Part shown: positions 25,801 through 33,237 of the stretch, one piece after another | Position numbering within the stretch: position 1 is the stretch's first letter | Layout: each line of letters opens with the position of its first letter | Origin: Nanobdellota archaeon | GTDB taxonomy: Archaea; Nanobdellota; Nanobdellia; Parvarchaeales; Parvarchaeaceae | Reading direction: 5' to 3' | NCBI GenBank assembly: GCA_021850635.1 | Contig: JAJZLM010000003.1 | Coordinates: forward strand, 1-41,633 | Length of the DNA: 41,633 nt | Made by a program: the position numbers and the translations under genes | The notes under the pieces: generated by a model | Seen by the model: the letters and a program-made list of their open reading frames with translations, nothing else | Told to the model about the DNA's origin: nothing | The model's database searches: none

Positions 25801-26283
25801 ATGGTAAAAAAGACGAGTCTGTATGTAATATCCGGCTCAGTGGTGCTCTTTATAGCGCTACTCATAGTGTCCGTGGTATATTCACCTAGGTCTCCAGTAG
25901 AGGCACTACAAACTGTCACTGTCAACTGCACTGGCGCAAACTTATCCTTCACGTACTACACCCCAAGCTCCATAAATGCACAGATAGATACGAATACTTT
26001 CGGAGTGGTACACGTCAATAGCACGGGCAACACCAATTCGTCTGTTAGCCTTACTGCTGATCAGACGGATGGACTTTCTGTGAGCGTGGCGAAGCCTTTC
26101 AACATGTCTTCGGGTAAGTACAACTACTACACGGAATACGAGATAATAAACCCCACTCTTTTAGGCAATTATACGCTGAACTTCAATCTTTCAAACTTCA
26201 GAGGATCGTGTCAGTATTCGAAGTCGTTCGACGTGAATGTACATGTAGTCAAATCACCGCAGAATTCGACTAACTCATCGTAA
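25801..26283 (+). CDS. Membrane-anchored extracytoplasmic protein rich in N-glycosylation sites
   Basis: The 160-aa product starts MVKKTSLYV, followed by one TM segment (about residues 7-28: VISGSVVLFIALLIVSVVY). The rest is a beta-rich outer domain with at least nine N-x-S/T sequons (NCT, NLS, NST, NSS, NMS, NYT and others) and two Cys that may pair. This suggests a cell-surface glycoprotein. An upstream in-frame TTG exists, but the ATG at 25801 is better placed relative to AT-rich sequence at 25766-25776. The family is not recognised. Confidence 0.72.
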   Translation: MVKKTSLYVISGSVVLFIALLIVSVVYSPRSPVEALQTVTVNCTGANLSFTYYTPSSINAQIDTNTFGVVHVNSTGNTNSSVSLTADQTDGLSVSVAKPFNMSSGKYNYYTEYEIINPTLLGNYTLNFNLSNFRGSCQYSKSFDVNVHVVKSPQNSTNSS

Positions 26284-26287
26284 TAAG

Positions 26288-26626
26288 ATGGAAAACAGCA
26301 TAATAACAGACAGGTCTCTCAGTACGATAGACAAGTCCAAAGACTATAAAGTTAGAGTCGTAGGTACTGTGGAGTCCATAGATGAGGGAATAGGCACATT
26401 CGTGCTTTCCGATGGAGGCGTAAAAATAACATGCCTGCCCCCAGTGTCTCCGAACGAAAAGCCAGAAAAAGGAGAAAAAGTCACGGTCGTAGGCAGGGTA
26501 GCCCAGGCAGGAAACGATGAGGTTGAGATAAGGACGGACCACATAGAAAGGATATCAGAGGCAGACTACGAAAATTACAATAAATATTTAAAGCAAAGAA
26601 GAGACTTATTAAGTAATGGAAGCTGA
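26288..26626 (+). CDS. OB-fold nucleic-acid-binding protein coupled to PCNA
   Basis: A 112-aa protein with one OB fold: YKVRVVGTVESIDEGIGTFVLSD (20-42), GVKITCLPP, then KGEKVTVVGRVAQAGNDEVEIRTDHIERI. The C-terminus is a charged helix. The layout resembles single-OB proteins of the tRNA_anti/RPA type used in replication and repair. The stop overlaps the PCNA start by 11 bp, so the two are probably made together. It may be a short single-stranded DNA-binding protein; this is inference from fold and neighbour. Confidence 0.72.
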   Translation: MENSIITDRSLSTIDKSKDYKVRVVGTVESIDEGIGTFVLSDGGVKITCLPPVSPNEKPEKGEKVTVVGRVAQAGNDEVEIRTDHIERISEADYENYNKYLKQRRDLLSNGS

Positions 26627-27356
26627 ATTAAAGGATTCTGAATTGTTCAAAAAGATAATGGAGACAGTAGGTAGCCTAATGGCAGACGTTTCTATAGACT
26701 TTACGCCAGAAGGAATGTCGATAAAAGCCATGGATCCTGCCAATATAGCAATGATACTGTTCGAGAGCGGAAAAGACATGTTTGACACATTTAAGGTAGA
26801 CAAAGACACCAAACTTTCGGTGTCTTTAGATGATTTAAACGGCATACTCAGGCTGGTAAAGAAAGGAGACAAGGTCAAGATAAACGACAACGGATCAAAA
26901 ATGAATCTTGATATAAACGGCAAAACAAAGATGCATTTTGGCATACCGCTGATAGATGAGAATTATACCACTCAGAAAGTACCGCAGCTAAAGTTCACGG
27001 CCGAAGTGACTATACTAAGTTCGGTGGTCAAGGATGCTATAAAAGCAGGGTTTCTTGTGGACGATTCGCTTTATCTTACAGTGGATAACCAAAGGTTCAT
27101 ACTGAGTTCTAGGAGCGAAGAGAAGGAGTTCTCGGAGGACCTGTACATAAATGACAGCAAGGAACTTTTCAACATAAACTCAGAAGGTTTAACCAGGTCC
27201 AAGTATTCCATAGAATATCTGACAAAATTCGTAAACGCACTCGACCCCGAAAAACCGCTCAAGATGTCTTTCTCTAATAACTACCCGCTCAGGCTAGACT
27301 ATGATTTTGATGCGACTACAAAACTTTCTTTCGTGCTCGCTAACAGAATAGAATAG
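26616..27356 (+). CDS. pcn: DNA polymerase sliding clamp PCNA
   Basis: Ring-shaped processivity factor for DNA polymerase. At 246 aa it has the normal length. Features include SIDFTPEGMSIKAMDPANIAMILF in domain 1, the interdomain connector FGIPLIDENYTTQKVPQLKFTAEV, and the C-terminal KPLKMSFSNNYPLRLDYDF segment with the Y-P-L-R-L-D-Y motif. Only one PCNA gene is in the window, consistent with a homotrimer, though other copies may lie elsewhere. Confidence 0.96.
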   Translation: MEAELKDSELFKKIMETVGSLMADVSIDFTPEGMSIKAMDPANIAMILFESGKDMFDTFKVDKDTKLSVSLDDLNGILRLVKKGDKVKINDNGSKMNLDINGKTKMHFGIPLIDENYTTQKVPQLKFTAEVTILSSVVKDAIKAGFLVDDSLYLTVDNQRFILSSRSEEKEFSEDLYINDSKELFNINSEGLTRSKYSIEYLTKFVNALDPEKPLKMSFSNNYPLRLDYDFDATTKLSFVLANRIE

Positions 27357-27361
27357 ACCCG

Positions 27362-27802
27362 TTAGAGAGATAAAAGTTCGTCTTCATAAACAGGTAAATT
27401 GATCAGGAGCTCCTTCAGTCCGTTTATGTCGACGCCGAGTATTTTACCGCTGGCCTCAGAGTGCTGCAGCAGAGAATTACTCTTGTTCCTTGTGACTAGG
27501 AGGATTATCTTCCTCTTGTATTCCAATTCAGGACGTAGTTTGACTAGGTTTTCCGCACGTATCTTCTGCTTCCTTATAAATTCGTCTTCTTCAGAAGGAG
27601 GTATGTACGCATGGTCTTTGCAGTCCACAAAGAAACACCTAGTACCATCGTAAGCTATCACGTCGACTTGGAATCTTCTCACGGTCTTGAACCTAACGTC
27701 AGCTTCTGTTTTGTAACCGAAACTCTCAAAAATGTCGTGCACTAACTTTTCAAAAGCCTTCCAGTCCGTGCTTTCGTGCTTTACTTCGACGTCGAAATAC
27801 AT
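27362..27802 (-). CDS. PD-(D/E)xK restriction-endonuclease-like protein
   Basis: About 146 aa. The nuclease core is readable: a helix FEKLVHDIFESFGYKTE, then RRFQVDVIAYDG with the catalytic Asp, then FVDCKDH with the D-x-K pair. These fit Mrr/Hjc-like archaeal nucleases. The open frame extends upstream through the tRNA-Gly gene, so I take the ATG at 27802, which starts the protein MYFDVEVKHES. It converges with the PCNA gene. The DNA substrate is unknown; a repair or resolvase-type role is plausible beside PCNA. Confidence 0.78.
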   Translation of the reverse strand: MYFDVEVKHESTDWKAFEKLVHDIFESFGYKTEADVRFKTVRRFQVDVIAYDGTRCFFVDCKDHAYIPPSEEDEFIRKQKIRAENLVKLRPELEYKRKIILLVTRNKSNSLLQHSEASGKILGVDINGLKELLINLPVYEDELLSL

Positions 27803-27811
27803 AATCAAAAA

Positions 27812-27898
27812 TGCATCGGCCGGGATTCGAACCCGGGCCTCCACCTTATCGCTGTATTATTGGCAAGGTGATGTCTTAACCAGCTTGACTACCGATGC
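27812..27898 (-). tRNA. tRNA-Gly (anticodon GCC) with a 14-nt intron
   Basis: On the minus strand, acceptor GCATCGG pairs with CCGATGC, discriminator A at 27812, no CCA. The anticodon stem TCACC/GGTGG (one U-G pair) encloses T-T-G-C-C-A plus A, giving anticodon GCC. A 14-nt insert, ATAATACAGCGATA, sits at the canonical 37/38 site. The T arm CCGGG-TTCGAAT-CCCGG is perfect. TATA-like sequence at 27935-27946 lies upstream. The intron is near the lower size limit for archaeal tRNA introns. Confidence 0.9.
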
Positions 27899-27975
27899 CA
27901 GGTAGCTGATACTAACTAGAACTAGACATTCACATTTATAAATTTATAGATAAGCTGGCGATTTACAGTTTGAAC

Positions 27976-28052
27976 AAAAAAAGGAACTTGCTGCCGAGGT
28001 TTATGCCAGCAAGTCCCCTAACAGACAAAATGCCCGCAGTATCTAATCCAGG
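27976..28052 (-). ncRNA. Candidate small RNA ending in a hairpin and U7 tract (or structured leader)
   Basis: Read on the minus strand, an 11-bp stem GGGACTTGCTG/CAGCAAGTTCC (one G-U pair) with a 13-nt loop is followed directly by seven T residues (27976-27982). The stem is perfect only on this strand; on the plus strand the same position would be an A-C mismatch. A TATA-like TGATAAATAT (28074-28083) predicts a start near 28050. No C/D or H/ACA box is clear. The alternative is a structured leader of the downstream ATPase gene on the plus strand. The rest of the 27899-28105 gap shows only AT-rich promoter sequence. Confidence 0.4.
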
Positions 28053-28105
28053 GTTCTATTCCGAATATAGTCAATATTTATCAATGAGCAGATGCTAAGT
28101 GGATT

Positions 28106-30514
28106 ATGGACACGAAAGCCTTCGATAGCCTAAGCGTTGAAGAAACATTGGAACGGCTGAACAGCAGCCCCGCGGGCATCTCGGACGAAGAAGCGGAGTC
28201 CAGGCTGAAACAATATGGGTTCAACGAAGTCGTAGGTAAAAAACAGAGTGTCGTGCTGAAGTTTCTATCTAAGTTTGCAAGCACAATCTCGATAATACTA
28301 TATATAGTAATAGTCATCGCTGTTTACCTCGGTGATTACATAGACGCGTACATCATAGCGGGTCTTGTAATATTCAATGGAATAACGTCCTTTCTGGAGG
28401 AGTACAAGGCAGACAACACAGTCGAGCAGCTAAAAAGCAAACTAGCAGTAATAGTAAAATTAAAAAGAAGCGGAGAATGGAAGATAGTGCCTGCAAAAAT
28501 GCTCGTGCCGGGAGATATAATAAGGGTACGTATGGGGGATATCGTGCCCGCAGACGCGAAGATAATAGAGAGCGATTACCTTTCCGTAGACCAGTCTATG
28601 CTCACGGGAGAGTCTCTTCCTGTAGATAAAAACATCGGGGAGATAGCCTTTTCATCGTCCATAGTAAGGGAAGGAGAAGCTACAGCGGTAGTAATCTCCA
28701 CAGGTAAGAGCACGGCTTTCGGTAAGACAGCAGAACTGATAAACACAGCAAAAACAAAAACGCACCTAGAGTCCGAGATATTCAAGCTTCTGAAGTACCT
28801 TATGTTTCTGGATGCAGCTCTTATCGTAGGTGTTTTGGTAGGGTCGTATGCATTCGGTATGCATTTGCTGTCTATAGTGCCTTTCGCCCTGCTTCTGTTG
28901 CTTACTTCCGTGCCTGTTGCCCTCCCTGCAGCCTTTACCGTCGCGATGGCTTACGGTGCGCAAAGACTGTCCTCAAATAATATATTGATCACAAAACTCG
29001 AGTCCATAGAAGAAGCATCTACGATGAATATTGTATGCCTGGATAAGACGGGTACAATAACCAAGAATGAGCTGTCTATATCGGACCCTATACATGCAGG
29101 CAGTTTTTCAGAGGATGAAGTCTTAATGTACGGTTCGATGGCCTCGCGCGAAGAGGATAATGACCAGATAGACCTAGCGATAATAAAAGGAGCAAAGAAA
29201 AGAGGGATAAAGTCTTCTGGTTATGAACAGGTCTCATTTAAACCATTTACTCCAACCACAAAGATATCCAGCGCTGTACTGACGTTAAATGGGAAAAGAA
29301 TCGAAGTTGCAAAAGGTTTTCCAAAAGTAATAATAGGGATGTGCGGATCATCAGCCGGGGAGCTGGACAGCATAGCTTCTAATATTAAGAATCTGGAATC
29401 TAGAGGGTTCAGAACGATAGCCGTAGCTTACAAAGCGGACGTCGGATGGAAGCTAGTCGGGATAATACCATTAAATGACAAGCCTAGGGAAGACAGCAAG
29501 GAGCTTATAGACGAGCTGAAATCTTTGAACTTGCAGGTGAAGATGCTGACAGGCGACAATGTCGATGTCGCCAGGGTTATAGCTGAAGAAGTAGACATCG
29601 GTTCAAACATACTGGACTTAGGTGCTCTAAACGGCAAAAACGAGAGCGAGATAAATGACATGATTAAAAATGCGGACGGATTCGCAGGGGTTTTCCCGAA
29701 AGATAAATACACTGTAGTGAAAGCTCTACAAGACTCCGGCTTTCACGTCGGTATGACAGGCGATGGAGTCAACGATGCTCCGGCGCTGAAGCAGGCAGAA
29801 GTAGGCATAGCGGTCCTAAACTCTACGGACGTGGCCAAGAGCGCATCAGACATAGTCCTAACTTCGGACGGTATAGAACCTATAGTAAGCGCCGTTAAGG
29901 AGAGCCGTTCCATATTTGAAAGGATGGTTACTTATACGATAAAGAAAGTATCCAGAGTACTGAACCTGTCTATATTCCTATCTATCGCTTTCCTACTGTT
30001 GAAGTTCCTGCCTATATTGCCTACCCAGCTTGTACTTTCTATATTCTTGAGTGATATAGGAAGCATAAGTCTTTCAACGGACAATGAGCAGTACTCGGGC
30101 AGACCAGACACATGGAGTATAAAATCGATATTCTTAGTCTCTTTGATATTCGGCGTAGCCGCGCTCATAGAGGTTTCTTTGCTTTCGTATATAGCGCTAG
30201 GCTATTTAGGGTTTAATCACGGACAGTTCCAGACGCTGGTATTTCTTATATTCATAGTCTCTATGGAGATAACTACTCTGTCTATGAGGGAGAGAAAGAG
30301 TTTCTGGTCGTCTATGCCCAGCAAAGCAGTGCTTTTACAGATAATCTTATCCGTAAGCATAGTCATCGTACTTGCATATTATGGTATATTGATGACACCG
30401 ATAAGTCTTGCGTACATATTACTGACTTTAGGGCTAACAGTAGTGTTCCTGTTCTTTGTGGACGGCATGAAGCTGCTCGTGTTCAAAAGATTCCCCACGT
30501 TCATGTCGATATAG
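28106..30514 (+). CDS. Plasma-membrane H+-ATPase (P3A-type P-type ATPase)
   Basis: Proton-exporting P-type ATPase of 802 aa, like those of plants, fungi and some archaea. Motifs: actuator TGES (167-170), phosphorylation DKTGT with D313, hinge TGDGVNDAP (551-559), and about ten TM segments. The TM6 stretch FLSDIGSISLSTDN places D650 where plant pumps have the essential proton-binding Asp, followed by the matching R-P-D-T-W. The N-terminal domain (SVEETLERL, EEAESRLKQYGFNEV) is the cation-ATPase N-terminus. It could help keep internal pH in an acid habitat. Other cation specificity is less likely because of the TM6 pattern. Confidence 0.92.
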   Translation: MDTKAFDSLSVEETLERLNSSPAGISDEEAESRLKQYGFNEVVGKKQSVVLKFLSKFASTISIILYIVIVIAVYLGDYIDAYIIAGLVIFNGITSFLEEYKADNTVEQLKSKLAVIVKLKRSGEWKIVPAKMLVPGDIIRVRMGDIVPADAKIIESDYLSVDQSMLTGESLPVDKNIGEIAFSSSIVREGEATAVVISTGKSTAFGKTAELINTAKTKTHLESEIFKLLKYLMFLDAALIVGVLVGSYAFGMHLLSIVPFALLLLLTSVPVALPAAFTVAMAYGAQRLSSNNILITKLESIEEASTMNIVCLDKTGTITKNELSISDPIHAGSFSEDEVLMYGSMASREEDNDQIDLAIIKGAKKRGIKSSGYEQVSFKPFTPTTKISSAVLTLNGKRIEVAKGFPKVIIGMCGSSAGELDSIASNIKNLESRGFRTIAVAYKADVGWKLVGIIPLNDKPREDSKELIDELKSLNLQVKMLTGDNVDVARVIAEEVDIGSNILDLGALNGKNESEINDMIKNADGFAGVFPKDKYTVVKALQDSGFHVGMTGDGVNDAPALKQAEVGIAVLNSTDVAKSASDIVLTSDGIEPIVSAVKESRSIFERMVTYTIKKVSRVLNLSIFLSIAFLLLKFLPILPTQLVLSIFLSDIGSISLSTDNEQYSGRPDTWSIKSIFLVSLIFGVAALIEVSLLSYIALGYLGFNHGQFQTLVFLIFIVSMEITTLSMRERKSFWSSMPSKAVLLQIILSVSIVIVLAYYGILMTPISLAYILLTLGLTVVFLFFVDGMKLLVFKRFPTFMSI

Positions 30515-30758
30515 ATTATAAGGAGTTTCTAATTTTGAGCTGGTTTAAGTGGTACTGCACCATTTTTGCTTGAATATTCGTGAACACGAATCTTTGAGTG
30601 ATACTTTGCATTTAATCGACCGATTTAAAAAGCGCTTATCTTCTCTTAATTTGTTGAGATCTTACTCGTTTTTAAAACACTATATATATGTTAATTTACA
30701 CCTGGCTTGCTACGCAGAAAACACCAGCCAATCCATCTATGCTGATAGAATATCTGTA
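30515..30758. other. Intergenic region with short palindromes, no convincing gene
   Basis: The 244-bp gap between two convergent genes contains ATTCGTG-AA-CACGAAT (30576-30591, 7-bp arms) and AATCG-AC-CGATT about 35 bp further on, plus a TATA-like ctatatatatg. A 79-codon plus-strand frame (30549-30788) starts with GTG, has codon use unlike its neighbours and overlaps the glycosylase gene, so I do not call it. Confidence 0.4.
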
Positions 30759-31388
30759 TTATACTCCCACGCTACCATATTCCCATAAGTATATGCATGC
30801 TACTGTGCTGTAAGGATGCCATAACCTTTCCAGTTTATCGAATCTTTCTTTGGTCGGATATTTTTTTAACTTGTACAGCCTCTTTATGCCATTTCTTATC
30901 CCAAGGTCATCCCTGGCGAGGACGTCTGTCCTGCCTAGACTGAATATAAGGAACATCTCCGCGGTCCATCTGCCTATCCCCTTTACTCCATCTAATTCAT
31001 TTATCACTGTTTCGTTAGGCAACCTGTTGAACTTTTTTAGCTCTACGCGCCCGTCAAGTATTCTTTCTGACAGATCCTTTATGTAAGATATTTTCTGTGG
31101 TGACAACCCAGCCGAAGAAAGCTGCTTATTAGAGGTATGCAGGTACTCTCTCGGCGTCGGCATCCTCCCACCGCATATCTCTTCCAATCGCTTTCTTATA
31201 GATTCAGCCGCAGCTCCGGATATTTGTTGGGAGATTATAGAGCGCACCAGAGTGCCAAAATAATCCGAATGTCTGTTTATGCGGATATATCCGATTCTGT
31301 CTATCACTCTTCCGATTGTTTTGTCTCTTTTTTTAAGGGATCTCATCGCCTCGAGCCATACTTCTTTTTTTGATATCGAATCAAACAT
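30759..31388 (-). CDS. AlkA-type 3-methyladenine DNA glycosylase (HhH-GPD)
   Basis: Removes alkylated bases in base-excision repair. About 209 aa. The helix-hairpin-helix LDGVKGIGRWTAEMFLIF is followed by the catalytic Asp region DVLARDDLGI. The N-terminal part has YFGTLVRSIISQQISGAAA, the usual Q-Q-I/S segment of AlkA-like enzymes. There is no Fe-S cysteine cluster, unlike Nth. The frame is open upstream, but the ATG at 31388 is preferred: ctatatatag (31412-31421) lies about 28 bp before it. Divergent from the molybdopterin-domain gene. Confidence 0.9.
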   Translation of the reverse strand: MFDSISKKEVWLEAMRSLKKRDKTIGRVIDRIGYIRINRHSDYFGTLVRSIISQQISGAAAESIRKRLEEICGGRMPTPREYLHTSNKQLSSAGLSPQKISYIKDLSERILDGRVELKKFNRLPNETVINELDGVKGIGRWTAEMFLIFSLGRTDVLARDDLGIRNGIKRLYKLKKYPTKERFDKLERLWHPYSTVACIYLWEYGSVGV

Positions 31389-31411
31389 AAAAAAGATTAA
31401 TACCTCATGAA

Positions 31412-31421
31412 CTATATATAG
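31412..31421. promoter_or_regulatory. Palindromic TATA box between divergent alkA-like and molybdopterin-domain genes
   Basis: ctatatatag is a perfect palindrome and the only strong box in the 48-bp gap. It is well placed for the leftward glycosylase (about 28 bp to the ATG at 31388). For the rightward gene (ATG 31437) it is only about 20 bp away, so a leaderless start there is less certain. Confidence 0.45.
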
Positions 31422-31436
31422 TACTGTTATTGTAGT

Positions 31437-32054
31437 ATGGATAGTTATAAGAAAAGACCAGCGCCAGGCGAGCATTACATAAAAGACTTCATAATATACG
31501 ACGCTTTGGGTGGCAAGGAAATAGATAGAGGCAAGTGGTCGCTTAAACTAACAGGCTTAGTGGAAAATAAATTGACGCTGTCATACGCGGATCTGTTGAA
31601 AAGAAGAGAAGTATCTTACATAGAGGATTTCAACTGCGTGACTGGATGGGCCGTTAAGGACGTGAGATGGGGAGGTGTTTCACTTCGGGATATAATCACA
31701 GAGGCGAAACCGACTAAGGACGCAAAGTGGGCAATGTTCAAATGTGCAGACGGGTATTCGACTCCAGTCAAGCTGGAAGACGTTCTATCCGGCGGGTCGA
31801 TCATCGCTCTAAAAATAAATGACAAGCCCCTGACATTCGAGCAGGGGGCCCCTGCGAGACCTTTCATACCCAGCCTATACGGATGGAAGAGCGCGAAATG
31901 GCTCACAGAGGTAGAACTGATCCAAGATTACGAAGATGGTTACTGGGAAAGATACGGTTATCATCAGCGTGGCAGAGTAGCAGAAGAAGAGCGATTCCAG
32001 AGCTACGAATGGAAGAATATAAAGAAGCACGTACGCAGGATTCTGAGGCTATGA
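31437..32054 (+). CDS. Molybdopterin-binding oxidoreductase domain protein (sulfite oxidase/MsrP-like)
   Basis: A 205-aa protein made of the Mo-cofactor domain of the sulfite oxidase/YedY (MsrP) fold. The Mo-ligand cysteine lies in FNCVTGWAVKDVRWGGV (Cys near 64). VKLEDVLSGGSIIALKINDKPL, APARPFIPSLYGWKSAKWL and DYEDGYWERYGYH are typical family segments. There is no Tat or Sec signal, so it appears cytoplasmic. The enzyme would need molybdopterin; no biosynthesis gene is visible here. Its stop overlaps the HAD gene start (ATGA). Confidence 0.87.
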   Translation: MDSYKKRPAPGEHYIKDFIIYDALGGKEIDRGKWSLKLTGLVENKLTLSYADLLKRREVSYIEDFNCVTGWAVKDVRWGGVSLRDIITEAKPTKDAKWAMFKCADGYSTPVKLEDVLSGGSIIALKINDKPLTFEQGAPARPFIPSLYGWKSAKWLTEVELIQDYEDGYWERYGYHQRGRVAEEERFQSYEWKNIKKHVRRILRL

Positions 32055-32602
32055 CTGAAAATAGAAAGCATATCTCCAAGAGGAGGAGATTGCTCGTGCT
32101 CGATTTTGATGATACTTTATTTTTCACAGAAGAAGCTCTATCGCTGGCTTCGGAGGAAGTATTCGGAAAAAGGATACCTGTTTCCGAGATAAGGAAGATG
32201 GAAAATGCGGTGAAACAGCCATTTTATGAACACACCGCCGTGAAATACAAGGAGTATCTAAAGCCGAACGGTAGACTTATAGGGTTGTCTAAGACACTCA
32301 AGCTAAAAGGGTACGAAGTAATAGTCCTAAGCGGAAGGCACGAAGGCCAATTGGAAGAAACAAAATACAGCCTAGACCTGCATAAAATCCCTTACAAGGC
32401 GATAATACTCTCTAAGAAAGGCAGGACCATAAGCAATGCCGAGTGGAAAGCAAGAGCCTTATCTGAATATATTCCACGTTACCACGAGATACTTTTTTTC
32501 GATGACGATATCGCTAACATAAAGTTTATAAAGAAAAAATTCGCGGGTAAAAACATCAGATTTTTCCTCGTGAACAAGAGAGGAGAAAGAGAGATAAAGT
32601 AA
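32051..32602 (+). CDS. HAD-superfamily phosphatase-like protein, copy 1
   Basis: A 183-aa single-domain HAD protein. Motif I is LVLDFDDTLFF (near 19-29), motif II VIVLSGRHE, motif III a Lys in EWKARAL, and motif IV EILFFDDDIAN. The L-S-G-R motif and spacing recall the 3'-phosphatase domain of polynucleotide kinase-like enzymes, but this is only a resemblance. A long upstream extension of the frame overlaps the molybdopterin gene and is rejected; the ATG at 32051 forms an ATGA overlap. The next gene is a clear paralogue. Confidence 0.82.
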   Translation: MTENRKHISKRRRLLVLDFDDTLFFTEEALSLASEEVFGKRIPVSEIRKMENAVKQPFYEHTAVKYKEYLKPNGRLIGLSKTLKLKGYEVIVLSGRHEGQLEETKYSLDLHKIPYKAIILSKKGRTISNAEWKARALSEYIPRYHEILFFDDDIANIKFIKKKFAGKNIRFFLVNKRGEREIK

Positions 32603-32663
32603 GTTAGTGATACAAAGTGCGCTGCAGATACTGATTTAAACTATAATGATTCTATAAATCTGT

Positions 32664-33233
32664 ATGTCCGTTAAAAAAGGCCCTAAGAGGACAAAATCTA
32701 ATAGAGCCAGGAGAAAACTAATAGTCTCAGACTTAGACGGTACCATCTTCTTCATAGATAACAGCATAATTTTAGCATCGATGGAGCTGCTCGGTATGCC
32801 GTTTGATAGGAAAAAAGTTAGCAAACTGGAGATGTCGATAAAAAGAAACATCTATAATCTGGCGTTCTCAAAGTACAGCGATAATCTAGAACCTAACATA
32901 AGTTTAATGGAAAAATTCTTTAAAATGAAAAGAGAAGGGTACGAACTGATAATCTTAAGTGCAAGAGAAGAGACTTTAAGGAAACAAGCCGAAAGAAATT
33001 TGAGCATCTATGGGATAGAGTACGATAAGATGATACTACAGAAAGAACCATGGGATATCAACATCGAGAAATGGAAAGCTACCATCATAGAGGAGTATGT
33101 AGGCGGCTACGACGAGATACTTCTGTTTGAAGACACACAGAAGAACATAGACGAGATAAGGGAAAAACTAGGTGGTAGGTACATAAAGTATTTTCATGTC
33201 GATAAAAATGGAGTGAAAGAGCTAAAAGAGTGA
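32664..33233 (+). CDS. HAD-superfamily phosphatase-like protein, copy 2 (tandem paralogue)
   Basis: A 189-aa protein aligned along its whole length with the previous gene. It has a basic N-terminus (KKGPKRTKSNRARRK), motif I VSDLDGTIFF, motif II IILSAREE, Lys motif KWKATIIEEYV and motif IV EILLFEDTQKN. Copy 1 has D-F-D-D-T and F-F-D-D-D while this copy has D-L-D-G-T and L-F-E-D-T, so the pair has diverged at active-site positions. AT-rich tttaaactataat (about 32635-32647) suggests its own promoter. Confidence 0.82.
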   Translation: MSVKKGPKRTKSNRARRKLIVSDLDGTIFFIDNSIILASMELLGMPFDRKKVSKLEMSIKRNIYNLAFSKYSDNLEPNISLMEKFFKMKREGYELIILSAREETLRKQAERNLSIYGIEYDKMILQKEPWDINIEKWKATIIEEYVGGYDEILLFEDTQKNIDEIREKLGGRYIKYFHVDKNGVKELKE

Positions 33234-33237
33234 TTTT

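Noticed and set aside
27803-27844. Upstream extension of the nuclease reading frame (start at 27844)
   Set aside because: The extension runs through the 3' part of the tRNA-Gly gene. The ATG at 27802 starts the protein at its first recognisable strand.
28039-28049. GGATTAGATAC on the minus strand, as in 16S rRNA
   Set aside because: Only 11 bases match and the surrounding sequence does not fit rRNA, so it is taken as chance and not as an rRNA fragment.
30549-30788. 79-codon plus-strand frame in the 30.5-30.8 kb gap
   Set aside because: It starts with GTG, has codon use unlike the neighbours, shows no motif and overlaps the end of the glycosylase gene.
31883-32050. Long N-terminal extension of the first HAD gene
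   Set aside because: It overlaps the molybdopterin-domain gene in another frame, is Arg-rich without family similarity, and the ATGA overlap at 32051 gives a natural start.
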